A DNA stretch of 64,000 nucleotides from Bacillus sp. ISL-18 (GTDB lineage Bacteria > Bacillota > Bacilli > Bacillales > Cytobacillaceae), in assembly GCF_018613415.1 (NCBI RefSeq), contig NZ_JAGGQG010000010.1, positions 97,888 to 161,887 on the forward strand. Direction: 5' to 3'. The stretch's first letter is position 1, and every line of letters begins with the position of its first letter. Below, piece by piece: positions 54,022-62,389 of the stretch. The notes under the pieces were generated by a model. The model was not told the origin of the DNA. It made no database searches and saw only the letters and a program-made list of their open reading frames with translations. The position numbers and the translations under genes were made by a program.

Positions 54022-54204
54022 TTAGCTGCTAAAAAAACTAGACAAAAAACTGCCGCTTTTATATTTATTTTTTTTGTAATGATGGTGCCCATAGTGACTA
54101 TGCTTATGGTGATTCATTTTTTTCCACGCATCACTTGAGGATGAATATTTGTGATGATGGGTAAGTTTACTGTTAAAAAGAGACTTAAGGATTTTCTTTA
54201 ACAT
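54022..54204 (-). CDS. Small His/Ser-rich protein, 60 aa
   Basis: MLKKILKSLFNSKLTHHHKY, then SSSSDAWKKMNHHKHSHYGHHHYKKNKYKS and GSFLSSFFSS at the end, which gives about a dozen histidines and as many serines. ATG 54204 behind TAAGGAGGGG. First gene of a three-gene operon (small gene, kinase, Spo0M). The serine tail may be a phosphorylation target of the adjacent kinase; the His clusters may bind metal. No named family is recognised. Confidence 0.72.
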   Translation of the reverse strand: MLKKILKSLFNSKLTHHHKYSSSSDAWKKMNHHKHSHYGHHHYKKNKYKSGSFLSSFFSS

Positions 54205-54387
54205 AAAAACCCCTCCTTAGGTTCGTAATCCTATATACGAGACAGACAGATAAAGGTTTCAGCAAAACAAAAAAAATAATCCAAATCTCATAGGCGTTAA
54301 GGTTCATATGTAATACAAACAAAAAGCGAGCAGATGCTCGTCTTTTGCCATTCTATCATTAATAAGGATGACGCTTTTACGAGATTG

Positions 54388-54561
54388 TTAGTCATCCTCT
54401 ACTTCTTCATCAATAATACTCTTTTCAATAAGATATTCGAAGGTTATATCTGCGAGTTCTTCTAATTCATCTTCGCTAGGAACGTAACCCCGCTTCACCA
54501 GCTCATGAAAGAAAAATTCGGCAATTTCTTCCGTATCAATAAACACTTCGATTTCTCTCAT
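54388..54561 (-). CDS. yozD: YozD-like small protein, 57 aa
   Basis: ATG 54561 behind AAGGGGGGCG. The translation MREIEVFIDTEEIAEFFFHE, LVKRGYVPSEDELEELADIT, FEYLIEKSIIDEEVEDD follows YozD of B. subtilis closely. Acidic, soluble. In B. subtilis it lies beside yodN and kamA, and the same order holds here. Function unknown. Confidence 0.82.
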   Translation of the reverse strand: MREIEVFIDTEEIAEFFFHELVKRGYVPSEDELEELADITFEYLIEKSIIDEEVEDD

Positions 54562-54721
54562 AGCATCGCCCCCCTTTTTAGAGAATGTATGATGGTCATA
54601 GCTTTTTCATGCTAGTTACTTTTGAAAGGGAAAGTCATATGAAAAATTTTTAATAAAAGTTTTTTGTCTTATTTTTGATGGACAAGCATAGGATGTAAAA
54701 AAGACTTGATGGGGTGGTTGA

Positions 54722-54889
54722 ATGTTAAATTTCCAATCGAAGTTAGAGGCATTTATTGAAGATGTTAATAAGGAGGATGGTTACACCCTCCGGCTAGTTG
54801 ACAAGTTGACTAATTCCATGTTTTCATTCATTAAATGGGCCGGAATTCCCTTTGTTCTCTATTTATTGCTCGAGATCTCAAGATGGTAG
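54722..54889 (+). CDS. Small membrane protein, 55 aa
   Basis: ATG 54722 behind GGGGTGG. MLNFQSKLEAFIEDVNKEDG, then LRLVDKLTNSMFSFIKWAGI and a hydrophobic tail PFVLYLLLEISRW. One C-terminal membrane segment. It converges with yodN; the stop codons abut. No family recognised; the position between yozD and yodN on the opposite strand makes a spurious frame possible, but the ribosome binding site is fair. Confidence 0.5.
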   Translation: MLNFQSKLEAFIEDVNKEDGYTLRLVDKLTNSMFSFIKWAGIPFVLYLLLEISRW

Positions 54890-55585
54890 TTAAACATGGC
54901 TTTTCCCATCGTTATTTACGAGACTTTCTAATTTCCTAAGAATGACCCGCATTACTTGATAGTATTCTTGGTCTTGAAACATTTCGTATAAAATTCGGTA
55001 ATCATTAAATATGTCCAATAAGTTGTCAATTAATTCCTTTTTTTCTTTTTTTCGTTCAATTTCCTCAAATTCTGCCTTTCGAACCATGCTCTGAACTTTA
55101 GGATTTTTATCGGTTTTTTCTTGCTTATTGACTAAGTATAGAAGACCTAGCTTTTGGATGAAGGTATCTGCATTCTCGGCATCGGCGACAAGGGTTAATT
55201 CCTCTTCGCCTGCTTCGAGCCATTCTCCATCACTGACCCTAGATAGTTCATATATGACATCTTCCCAGGCGTCTTCTTTGTAGCGCCAAATTTCTGTACG
55301 GAAACCGACAACCTTGAATAAATCAGCGCCGTAACCGCTAACTTGAACTAAGTCGCCGAAAAAGAATTTATATTCAATATCAATCTGTTCCTGCTCAACC
55401 ACAGTTCCTTCATATTCAGAGAGTAACTGCAGGGCTTCTTCTATATAAAGGCCCTCACTCTTATTTACTTCATAAACATAGTTGCCATCTAATAATTTGA
55501 TATCGGTAACTTTTCCAACCGTACCATAAATGGTGATCACGACAGTATCACCGATCTTATATTTTGGTTTTTTCCTCTTTGCCAT
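54890..55585 (-). CDS. yodN: YodN-like protein
   Basis: 231 aa. Two KOW/SH3-like segments: KYKIGDTVVITIYGTVGKVTDI near the N-terminus and FFGDLVQVSGYGADLFKVVGF in the middle, then a charged helical C-terminus (EFEEIERKKEKKELIDNLLD). Start ATG 55585 in AKRKKPKY; an open frame begins 18 nt earlier at a TTG. In the B. subtilis yodN locus by position (yozD-yodN-yozE-yokU-kamA). Function unknown. Confidence 0.72.
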   Translation of the reverse strand: MAKRKKPKYKIGDTVVITIYGTVGKVTDIKLLDGNYVYEVNKSEGLYIEEALQLLSEYEGTVVEQEQIDIEYKFFFGDLVQVSGYGADLFKVVGFRTEIWRYKEDAWEDVIYELSRVSDGEWLEAGEEELTLVADAENADTFIQKLGLLYLVNKQEKTDKNPKVQSMVRKAEFEEIERKKEKKELIDNLLDIFNDYRILYEMFQDQEYYQVMRVILRKLESLVNNDGKSHV

Positions 55586-55677
55586 ATCCTCCCATCCCCT
55601 CAAATGGATTAGTCGTTTATGATGATTACAATATTATATGCAGAGTTAAAAATATCGCGCATGACAATTTTTGAAAT

Positions 55678-55702
55678 GAAAAAATCGCCTTCTTAAGGCG
55701 AT
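55678..55702 (-). terminator. Intrinsic terminator of yozE
   Basis: ATCGCCTT / AAGGCGAT with loop CTT, followed on the minus strand by TTTTTT. Confidence 0.85.
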
Positions 55703-55716
55703 CGATTAGTGGATAT

Positions 55717-55938
55717 TTAGCTTTCAGAATGAATATAATCCTCCCAGGCTTCATCAAAAACCGTCATTGATTTCAAATACTGTCCGTTCATTTCGAGATA
55801 GGAACTAATTTCATGATAGTCCGCAGAAGTTTTTGGGAAACCATGATCCAAAAACGCATTGTTTGCAAAAACACTGATCTCATCCTTTGGAGCAGGATGT
55901 CTATATTTCATTAAAAAATGATAAAATGATTTTCTCAT
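55717..55938 (-). CDS. yozE: YozE-like UPF0346 protein, 73 aa
   Basis: MRKSFYHFLMKYRHPAPKDE, then ISVFANNAFLDHGFPKTSAD, YHEISSYLEMNGQYLKSMTV and FDEAWEDYIHSES. This is the UPF0346 pattern. Start at ATG 55938; the open frame extends upstream by 53 codons without family similarity. Small helical protein; conserved in Bacillales. Function unknown. Confidence 0.88.
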   Translation of the reverse strand: MRKSFYHFLMKYRHPAPKDEISVFANNAFLDHGFPKTSADYHEISSYLEMNGQYLKSMTVFDEAWEDYIHSES

Positions 55939-56048
55939 ACGTTCAAACGCCTTTCTTGTCCAATTCGGAAACAAGTCATTTTCCTTATGAATTACTATAA
56001 CGGATACGAATAGTATCGTCCAGTTGGACTTACTGGAAGTGGAATGAC

Positions 56049-56079
56049 AAAAAAACAGCCTCTTAAAGGCTGCTTTTTT
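56049..56079. terminator. Bidirectional terminator after yokU
   Basis: CAGCCT / AGGCTG with loop CTTAA; A-run on one side and TTTTTT on the other. It ends the kamA-yokU transcript. Confidence 0.82.
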
Positions 56080-56080
56080 A

Positions 56081-56365
56081 CTAACTCGAAAAGTCAAAAT
56101 AATTCTTTTTTAATAATCTTGGCCTGTTCATTAACTCTTCGTAAGAAATTACTTTTCCAATTTTCCCGCAATCAATTAAAAACAATTGATCTTCTATTTC
56201 TTTAACAATCCTCTCGCTTTGGTAAATCATCTTACAATCACTGCAATGTTCGGTTGGTGTATCTGTTATTTCAATCGCTCGTGAGCCGTCCGGTAATTCC
56301 CAGAAAACAGAATCATGAGCAGCTTGCACATTGGAACTATTACACCATTCACATTCCACTTTCAT
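56081..56365 (-). CDS. yokU: YokU-like zinc-finger protein
   Basis: 94 aa. MKVECEWCNSSNV and EHCSDCKMIYQS give two C-x2-C pairs, a YgiT-type zinc finger, followed by YEELMNRPRLLKKNYFDF. ATG 56365 behind AGGAGGGG. It is 36 bp downstream of kamA, as in the B. subtilis yod cluster. The role is unknown; zinc ribbons of this type occur in antitoxins, but no toxin is adjacent. Confidence 0.78.
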   Translation of the reverse strand: MKVECEWCNSSNVQAAHDSVFWELPDGSRAIEITDTPTEHCSDCKMIYQSERIVKEIEDQLFLIDCGKIGKVISYEELMNRPRLLKKNYFDFSS

Positions 56366-56401
56366 CACACACCCCTCCTATTCCTTCATTGGTCTGATTG
56401 T

Positions 56402-57817
56402 CTAATTCGAATTTTGACCCGTGTTATTGTCCTTTTCTTTCTCTGTCAAGGCTTTGAATTTTTTTTCTTTTAATTCATCCCGTTTACTCCGTTTATCTTT
56501 TAACGACGAATGGGCAGGATCCTGATGGTATTGTTTTCGGCGATTGAGTCGGTTTAAACCTTCTGGAACTAAATTGAAATGCTGATCATTCATAATCCCA
56601 GCAATCCCAGCATGGGATTTTTTCTCTACCATGTCAGGATAAACTTTCTCAAAATATTTTTCTGCCCTGCCGGGAACATAGTTTTCAGGTTCCGGATAGG
56701 AAGTAATCACGCCTTCAAAATTTCGGAGAACAACCTTTTCTGGACTTTGTGAAATTAAATAGTTCGGCTGCAAAGCAATTTTCCCGCCTCCGCCTGGAGC
56801 ATCGACGACAAAGGTTGGCACAGCATATCCGCTCGTATGTCCCCGCAGCCCCTCAATAATTTCCAATCCTTTAGAAACAGGAGCACGGAAATGCCCAATT
56901 CCCTCTGAAAGATCACACTGATAGATATAGTAAGGACGGACACGGATTTTCACCAAGTCGTGCATGAGCCTTTTCATAATTGGAACGCTATCATTAATTC
57001 CTGCAAGAATGACCGATTGGTTTCCAACAGGAACACCGGCATTAGCCAGCATTTCACACGCTTTTTTTGAGTCTTCGGTAATTTCAATTGAGGTATTAAA
57101 ATGGGTATTCAACCAAATTGGGTGATATTTTTTTAAAATATTACAGAGGTTTTCGGTAATCCGCTGCGGGAAGACCACTGGTGCCCTCGTTCCAATTCGG
57201 ATAATTTCCACATGATCAATTTCACGTAAATTTTTCAAGATATATTCTAAAATATTATCATTAATCAACAATCCATCCCCGCCGGAAATTAATACATCGC
57301 GCACCTCTGGAGTTTGTCTGATGTAGGAAATTGCGGAATCAAGCTGTTTTTTTGGTACACCCATGCCAATTTGACCCGAAAAACGCCTTCTCGTACAATA
57401 ACGGCAGTACATGGAACATTGATTGGTGACGAGAAAAAGCACCCGGTCAGGATAGCGGTGTGTTAGTCCCGGTACCGGCGAGTCCTCATCTTCATGTAAG
57501 GGATCTTCTAGGTCATATTTGGTTTTGTAGATTTCTTTTGAAATAGGTACCGATTGCATCCGAATCGGACAGCTAGGTTCATCTGGATTCATTAATGAGG
57601 CGTAATAAGGTGTGATATTTAAGGGAATGGTCTTAGTGGAAATTCTTACCCCCTCTTCTTCATCAGGAGTTAAGTGGATTACCTTTTTTAAATCTTCGAT
57701 TGTACGAATCGTATTGGTTAACTGCCATAGCCAATCATTCCACTGTTCCTCGGTAACATCTTTCCAAAGCTCTATATCTTGCCAATGTCTGTTTGGTTTA
57801 TATAAAAATGGTTTCAT
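56402..57817 (-). CDS. kamA: L-lysine 2,3-aminomutase
   Basis: 471-aa radical-SAM, PLP enzyme converting L-alpha-lysine to L-beta-lysine. Cluster motif CSMYCRYCTRRRFSG (C-x3-C-x2-C); ISGGDGLL (SAM); PLP lysine in DAPGGGGKIALQPNY; and THFNTSIEI. C-terminal tail basic. A sigma-54 promoter is directly upstream (57852-57867). The partner AblB gene is on the far side of the regulator. ATG 57817 behind AGGGGG. Confidence 0.96.
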   Translation of the reverse strand: MKPFLYKPNRHWQDIELWKDVTEEQWNDWLWQLTNTIRTIEDLKKVIHLTPDEEEGVRISTKTIPLNITPYYASLMNPDEPSCPIRMQSVPISKEIYKTKYDLEDPLHEDEDSPVPGLTHRYPDRVLFLVTNQCSMYCRYCTRRRFSGQIGMGVPKKQLDSAISYIRQTPEVRDVLISGGDGLLINDNILEYILKNLREIDHVEIIRIGTRAPVVFPQRITENLCNILKKYHPIWLNTHFNTSIEITEDSKKACEMLANAGVPVGNQSVILAGINDSVPIMKRLMHDLVKIRVRPYYIYQCDLSEGIGHFRAPVSKGLEIIEGLRGHTSGYAVPTFVVDAPGGGGKIALQPNYLISQSPEKVVLRNFEGVITSYPEPENYVPGRAEKYFEKVYPDMVEKKSHAGIAGIMNDQHFNLVPEGLNRLNRRKQYHQDPAHSSLKDKRSKRDELKEKKFKALTEKEKDNNTGQNSN

Positions 57818-57851
57818 ATCAGTTCCCCCTAACTTGCTTTATTAAATAATA

Positions 57852-57867
57852 TGCAAGATTCGTGCCA
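57852..57867 (-). promoter_or_regulatory. Sigma-54 (-24/-12) promoter of kamA
   Basis: Minus strand TGGCACG-AATC-TTGCA, a perfect match to TGGCACG-N4-TTGCW, 35 nt upstream of the kamA start codon. Confidence 0.93.
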
Positions 57868-57916
57868 ACTCTACAGACTGTTAAAAAAGCTAATTCTTGA
57901 TTGATTATCTTTTTTG

Positions 57917-57946
57917 ATTCAAAAAAACCGCCGAAAATTCGGCGGT
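57917..57946 (-). terminator. Intrinsic terminator of kamR
   Basis: AAACCGCCGAA / TTCGGCGGTTT with a 2-4 nt loop, followed by TTTTTTT on the minus strand. It separates the regulator from kamA. Confidence 0.92.
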
Positions 57947-59350
57947 TTAGTAAGGGATTTTTTTTAATTTATATTGAAGAGTCTGCCTTGGTATATCTAG
58001 GAGTTTGGCAGCTTGATTGATATTTCCCTTAGACAGATCGAGAGCACGTTTGATTAGCTTTTTCTCCATATCGACCAAGTTCTTTCTTAATGATAGATTG
58101 TCGGAAGAATGGTTAATTTCTTGAGCAACAGCAGTATTCGGCTTTAGGATAACCGGCAAATCATTGAACCTAAGGAGATTTCCCTCACATACATTCATCA
58201 TGTATTCAAGCGTATGTTTAAGTTCCCGGACGTTTCCAGGCCATTGATAACCCGTTAGGAATATCTCTAAATTCTTTTCAACACCTTGAATGTTCTTACT
58301 TAAGAGCCGATTAAACTCTTGGATAAAAAAATCGGTTAAGTACAAGATATCCTCTCTCCTTTCCCTTAATGGCAGGAGAGAAAAGGTAAACACGTTTAAG
58401 CGATAATAAAGATCATGGCGAATCTTCTTTTCTTGGAGGGCTAATTGGGGGTGGACATTCATAGCTGCAATAACACGGACATTGACGGAACTATTTTGTG
58501 AACTGCCTACCCTGCGAATCATTCCGTCTTCTAATACCCGTAACAGTTTAGCCTGAAGTTCTACTGGCATTGTATGAAGTTCATCGAGAAAAAGGGTGCC
58601 GCCGTCAGCCAATTCAAACAGTCCTTTACGGTCAACCGCCCCTGTATAACTACCTTTTGTTGTTCCAAAGAGAATGCTTTCAAGGAGTGTTTCGGGGATA
58701 GCTGCACAATTCTGAGCTACAAATGGACCATCGGAACGATGGGACTCATGGTGAATCCCTTGGACCATCAATTCTTTTCCAGTTCCAGATTCTCCATAGA
58801 CAAGAATCGGTGCATTTGATTTTGCCAGTTTCTTAGCCTCTGCCTTGGTATGAATGAAATCAGGGTTAATCGTTCTAATATCATTTAGTGTATACTTTAC
58901 CTGCTTTACGCGCTTTTTAGAGTTGCTTTTAAAAAGACCTTTTTGTAAGTCTAACAACCTTTCAGCAAGCAGCTTCATTCTAGAAAAATCTTTGGCAATT
59001 TCCACTGCACCAACCATGTCCCCTTTAACAGAAATAGGCAGCGTGGTATTAATGGTGTCAATCCTCACTCCGTGAATATTTACGTATACTTGCGTTTGAT
59101 TAAAAATGGGCTTTCCCGTTTTTATTACCTGTAAAAGAGTGCTCGACTCTTCTGTTAAGGAAGGAAATACATCCATTAGATGCTTTCCCAACACTTCATC
59201 TACATTCATCCCATCATGCTTGGCTGCTACTTCATTATAAAAGATCGTCCTCCCTCCCGTATCGACGACATGGATTCCTTCATCGATACTTTTGAGAATG
59301 GCTGTCAAAACCTCTTGTGTTAATGCCCTTAACTGTCCTATTTTATTCAC
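57947..59350 (-). CDS. kamR: Sigma-54-dependent transcriptional activator (KamR/RocR-like)
   Basis: 467 aa. N-terminal PAS-like sensor (residues about 10-120: DEGIHVVDTGGRTIFYNEVAA), AAA+ activator domain with Walker A GESGTGKELM, sigma-54 loop as GSYTGA (variant of GAFTGA), LFLDELHTM, and R-finger region. C-terminal Fis-type HTH: NINQAAKLLDIPRQTLQYKLKK. Start GTG 59350 behind AAAAGGCAGG. Adjacent to a sigma-54 promoter for kamA. In B. thuringiensis a homologue (KamR) drives the kam cluster; assigned by that analogy. Confidence 0.88.
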   Translation of the reverse strand: MNKIGQLRALTQEVLTAILKSIDEGIHVVDTGGRTIFYNEVAAKHDGMNVDEVLGKHLMDVFPSLTEESSTLLQVIKTGKPIFNQTQVYVNIHGVRIDTINTTLPISVKGDMVGAVEIAKDFSRMKLLAERLLDLQKGLFKSNSKKRVKQVKYTLNDIRTINPDFIHTKAEAKKLAKSNAPILVYGESGTGKELMVQGIHHESHRSDGPFVAQNCAAIPETLLESILFGTTKGSYTGAVDRKGLFELADGGTLFLDELHTMPVELQAKLLRVLEDGMIRRVGSSQNSSVNVRVIAAMNVHPQLALQEKKIRHDLYYRLNVFTFSLLPLRERREDILYLTDFFIQEFNRLLSKNIQGVEKNLEIFLTGYQWPGNVRELKHTLEYMMNVCEGNLLRFNDLPVILKPNTAVAQEINHSSDNLSLRKNLVDMEKKLIKRALDLSKGNINQAAKLLDIPRQTLQYKLKKIPY

Positions 59351-59369
59351 CTGCCTTTTAAAGGATCAA

Positions 59370-59389
59370 GGTGCTGAAAAATTGGCACC
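59370..59389. repeat. Small hairpin between ablB and kamR
   Basis: GGTGC / GCACC with a 10-nt loop, in the 51-bp gap between two same-strand genes. No T-run; perhaps an mRNA processing or attenuation site. Confidence 0.4.
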
Positions 59390-59401
59390 CAAGCCGAAAG
59401 T

Positions 59402-60256
59402 TTAGCAGTTTGCCAGATTTTTTACCCACATATTCATATCCTCTAGTTTGTCGTAGATGTAGCAATTATTCATGAATCTGCCTCTATAGGAATACCCTAG
59501 TTGAAATAATGCAGCATTCATCCCAAACGACAAAGCTCTAGCTATGGAATAAGCACAAAAAATACCATTATTCCTTAGTTCCTTTTCTAATTCCTGAAGG
59601 ATTAGTTTCATAAGTCCATATTTTCGATGCTCGGTTAACGTGGCACAATCTGTTAGCTCAGCATTTTTGTAATAAGCGTTTATCTCAGCAGAAGCCGTAC
59701 TGACTATTTTTCCTTGATACGTAAAAACATAATAGATTGTCCCATCCTTCATGGTCTTCTTTATATAGTCAGGATTATGCAATGGTGTTGGGTAAATCTG
59801 AAATACTTGTTTATATAAGGCCGAGAGTTCGTCAACACTGTTTTCATCTGCCTTCTTTAATTCATATTCCTTTGGTGGGATTGTTTTATCTAGTGAAGGG
59901 CTTAATTGGTAAATACTTTGAATCATTCTATCTTCAGTAATCCAATGGTCATTTCTCTTTCGTTCAGGCGAAAAAAATTTAGAAAAAAAATGAGCGTCTG
60001 AGCCAAGAAAATAACGGTCCACTATGGCTTCAGGCTGGAATCCCGCTTCGATAAAAGTTAAAAAGTCCTCACTTCGGCCTTTAATGATCAGTTTTTCCAT
60101 TTGATGCTGTGTAACAAATTCTGTTACTCTCTCCAATAAAAGTTTTGTATTTCCACGATAGTCATCAACCCTGATTCGTTTATTAAATGGATCTAGATAT
60201 AATTCACAATAATAGTTCGCTTCATTGACGTAAATTGTAGATGCGGTTTGGTTCAT
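59402..60256 (-). CDS. ablB: Beta-lysine N-acetyltransferase (AblB/YodP)
   Basis: 284-aa GNAT protein. The acetyltransferase core is in residues 150-280: SALYKQVFQIYPTPLHNPDY, VFTYQGKIVSTASAEINAYY, AELTDCATLTEHRKYGLMKLI. Start ATG 60256 behind TTGAGGAG; an extension to 60304 lacks a site. Together with KamA it forms N-epsilon-acetyl-beta-lysine in archaea and bacteria (compatible solute), or a step in lysine use. Confidence 0.88.
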   Translation of the reverse strand: MNQTASTIYVNEANYYCELYLDPFNKRIRVDDYRGNTKLLLERVTEFVTQHQMEKLIIKGRSEDFLTFIEAGFQPEAIVDRYFLGSDAHFFSKFFSPERKRNDHWITEDRMIQSIYQLSPSLDKTIPPKEYELKKADENSVDELSALYKQVFQIYPTPLHNPDYIKKTMKDGTIYYVFTYQGKIVSTASAEINAYYKNAELTDCATLTEHRKYGLMKLILQELEKELRNNGIFCAYSIARALSFGMNAALFQLGYSYRGRFMNNCYIYDKLEDMNMWVKNLANC

Positions 60257-60319
60257 AAAGTCACTCCTCAACAACTTTCTATAAAAACGGAGCTTGTTCT
60301 TCACTAAAAAACGAGATTC

Positions 60320-60346
60320 AAGTCTGGCTGAGAAATAGCCAGACTT
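60320..60346 (-). terminator. Hairpin between yodQ and ablB
   Basis: AAGTCTGGCT / AGCCAGACTT with a 7-nt loop. On the minus strand a T-run begins 9 nt after it, so partial termination or mRNA processing is possible. Confidence 0.5.
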
Positions 60347-60419
60347 AAACGTATACTCTCCAAATGATAGTCAGCTTTGTCATTTCATAATTTTTGCAAT
60401 CTGGAACTAAAAGTGACAA

Positions 60420-61694
60420 TTAGTACGTTTCCGCGATTTCACACCATCTTAATATGGTTAAGGCGATGATTTTACTTGCTGCAAACAAATCATCTAAGAG
60501 GATATGTTCATTGGCATCATGTGCCAGCTCCGTTATACCAGGACCAAAGACGACAACAGGAGTATGGCCAACAGTCGAGAGGATTCCTCCGTCTGTACCC
60601 CAAGGACTTGCTTCAATAACAGGGGACTCTCCTTTTATTTCTATAAAGCAGTTCGTCAATTCGTTGATTAGAGGATGGTTGGTCTCAAGAGTTCCTGGCT
60701 GCCATCTGCCCCCAAACCATTCAAGCTTGAGCGGGTGTTTCTTCAGCCATTCATCTTGATCACACAAATTTTGCAAGCATCTTTCCAGTTCCAACTGTGC
60801 AGATTGGATGCTTTCTTCAGGAGACACACCCATCCTTCCTTCTATTACGGCGGTATCGGGGACGGATGAAGGCCACTCTCCACTCATCATTTTGCCAATA
60901 TTAATGGGGATAGGGATAGGGATTTTTTTATAAAGAGGATCTGTAACTCTAGCATTTCGATCTTTCTCTAATTGTTGCAAGCTCTGAATCACTTGTAGAG
61001 ATTTCTCAATAGCACTAATACCTTCATATCTTGTTCCTCCATGTGCTGCTTTACCTGTTACCGTAATACGGAACCACATGGAACCCTGTTGTTTTGGAAA
61101 CATCTTCATATTGGTTGGCTCAGGAATGATGGCTCCATCTGCCTGATAACCTCTTAAAACCGCAGCAAGTGTACCTGCTCCACCGCTTTCTTCTTCTATA
61201 ACACTCTGAAAAATAACATCTCCTTTTAGCTTTATACCAGAGGCAATAATCGCTTCCATTGCCATTAAAAGGGCAACATTTCCCCCCTTCATATCGGTTG
61301 CCCCTCTTCCATAAAGCTTGCCGCACTCAATCGCCCCACTAAATGGATCATCCGCCCAGTTTGACTCATCTCCAACCGGGACTACATCAATATGACCGTT
61401 TAAAATAATCGATTTTCCTCCACCAGTCCCTTTTAATACAGCGACCAGGTTTGGGTTTCCTTCAAAACTTTGGCGGTCGCAGCAGTAGGCTGGGTGACTT
61501 TTTAATTCATCACCGCCAATTTCCCATATATCTAGTGTTAAACCAAGCTGGCGGCATTTTTCGATGACAATAGCTTGTGTACTGCTCTCATTTCCCCGTG
61601 TACTATTCTCTCGGACCAGCAGTTGTAAAAGCCGTGCTGCTCGTGCCTGATTTTCCTTTAGCCATTGCTTAACATAGTGCTCATATTTTTCCAT
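60420..61694 (-). CDS. yodQ: M20-family peptidase/deacylase YodQ
   Basis: 424-aa metallohydrolase of the ArgE/DapE group. ILNGHIDVVPVGD holds the first His-Asp pair, GRGATDMKGGN the bridging Asp, EEESGGAGT the catalytic Glu pair, and EPTNMKMFPKQQ. Near the C-terminus PWGTDGGILS and LAHDANEHI. Start ATG 61694 behind GGGGGG. It probably deacylates an N-acetyl amino acid made in the same pathway. Confidence 0.9.
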   Translation of the reverse strand: MEKYEHYVKQWLKENQARAARLLQLLVRENSTRGNESSTQAIVIEKCRQLGLTLDIWEIGGDELKSHPAYCCDRQSFEGNPNLVAVLKGTGGGKSIILNGHIDVVPVGDESNWADDPFSGAIECGKLYGRGATDMKGGNVALLMAMEAIIASGIKLKGDVIFQSVIEEESGGAGTLAAVLRGYQADGAIIPEPTNMKMFPKQQGSMWFRITVTGKAAHGGTRYEGISAIEKSLQVIQSLQQLEKDRNARVTDPLYKKIPIPIPINIGKMMSGEWPSSVPDTAVIEGRMGVSPEESIQSAQLELERCLQNLCDQDEWLKKHPLKLEWFGGRWQPGTLETNHPLINELTNCFIEIKGESPVIEASPWGTDGGILSTVGHTPVVVFGPGITELAHDANEHILLDDLFAASKIIALTILRWCEIAETY

Positions 61695-61723
61695 TGGGTT
61701 TCCCCCCATGCCAGATTTCCCGA

Positions 61724-62389
61724 TTAGTAAGGTATGTTGCGAATACTTTCACAAACTGTAAATTCACAGCCTGTTTTACTAGCCACACGATCAAGATCAT
61801 AAGGAGCAAATAATTCTGTCAAAAGCAATCCTTCTTTAGATACTTTAAAGACAGCTAATTCTGTAATAATCAAATCCACGCAGCGAGAGGAAGTTAAGGG
61901 TAGTGTACATGTTTTAACAATTTTGGGCAGACCGTGTTTATCACAATGATTCATTACTACGATCACCTTTTTAGCCTTATGGGCGAGTTCCATCGCTCCC
62001 CCCATACCTGGCACTTTTTTCCCCGGAACAATCCAATTCGCCAAGTCACCATATTGACTTACTTGAAGGGAACCTAAAATGGTTATATCCACCCTGCCCC
62101 TGCGAATCATTCCAAAGGCAACAGCACTATCGCAATAGGAACCACCCTTTACTAAGGTGACCGGAAAGCCGCCGGCATTACACAAATTCTCATCTTCTTC
62201 TCCTTTTACGGGACTGGGTCCCATTCCAGTAATCCCATTCTCTGCATGAAACATCACACGTGTTTCTTTTGACAGGTGGTTAGGAACAAGCGAGGGGATT
62301 CCAATCCCGAGATTAACCACCATTCCAGTTAGAATTTCCTCTGCTGCCCGTTTAGCCATTTGGTTTCTGATATCTACTCCCATGCCCAT
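61724..62389 (-). CDS. yodR: CoA-transferase subunit B (YodR)
   Basis: Beta subunit of an acetate/acetoacetate-type CoA transferase, 221 aa. VVNLGIGIPSLVPNHL, the catalytic Glu in FHAENGITGMGPSP, GGFPVTLVKGGSYCDS, MIRRGRVDITILGSLQVS and KVPGMGGAMEL. Its start overlaps the 3' end of yodS by about 16 nt. ATG 62389 is the second of three in-frame starts. Confidence 0.9.
   Translation of the reverse strand: MGMGVDIRNQMAKRAAEEILTGMVVNLGIGIPSLVPNHLSKETRVMFHAENGITGMGPSPVKGEEDENLCNAGGFPVTLVKGGSYCDSAVAFGMIRRGRVDITILGSLQVSQYGDLANWIVPGKKVPGMGGAMELAHKAKKVIVVMNHCDKHGLPKIVKTCTLPLTSSRCVDLIITELAVFKVSKEGLLLTELFAPYDLDRVASKTGCEFTVCESIRNIPY

Noticed and set aside
56081-56368. YokU as antitoxin of a toxin-antitoxin pair
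   Set aside because: Its YgiT-like zinc finger is suggestive, but it has no HTH domain and no toxin gene is adjacent.
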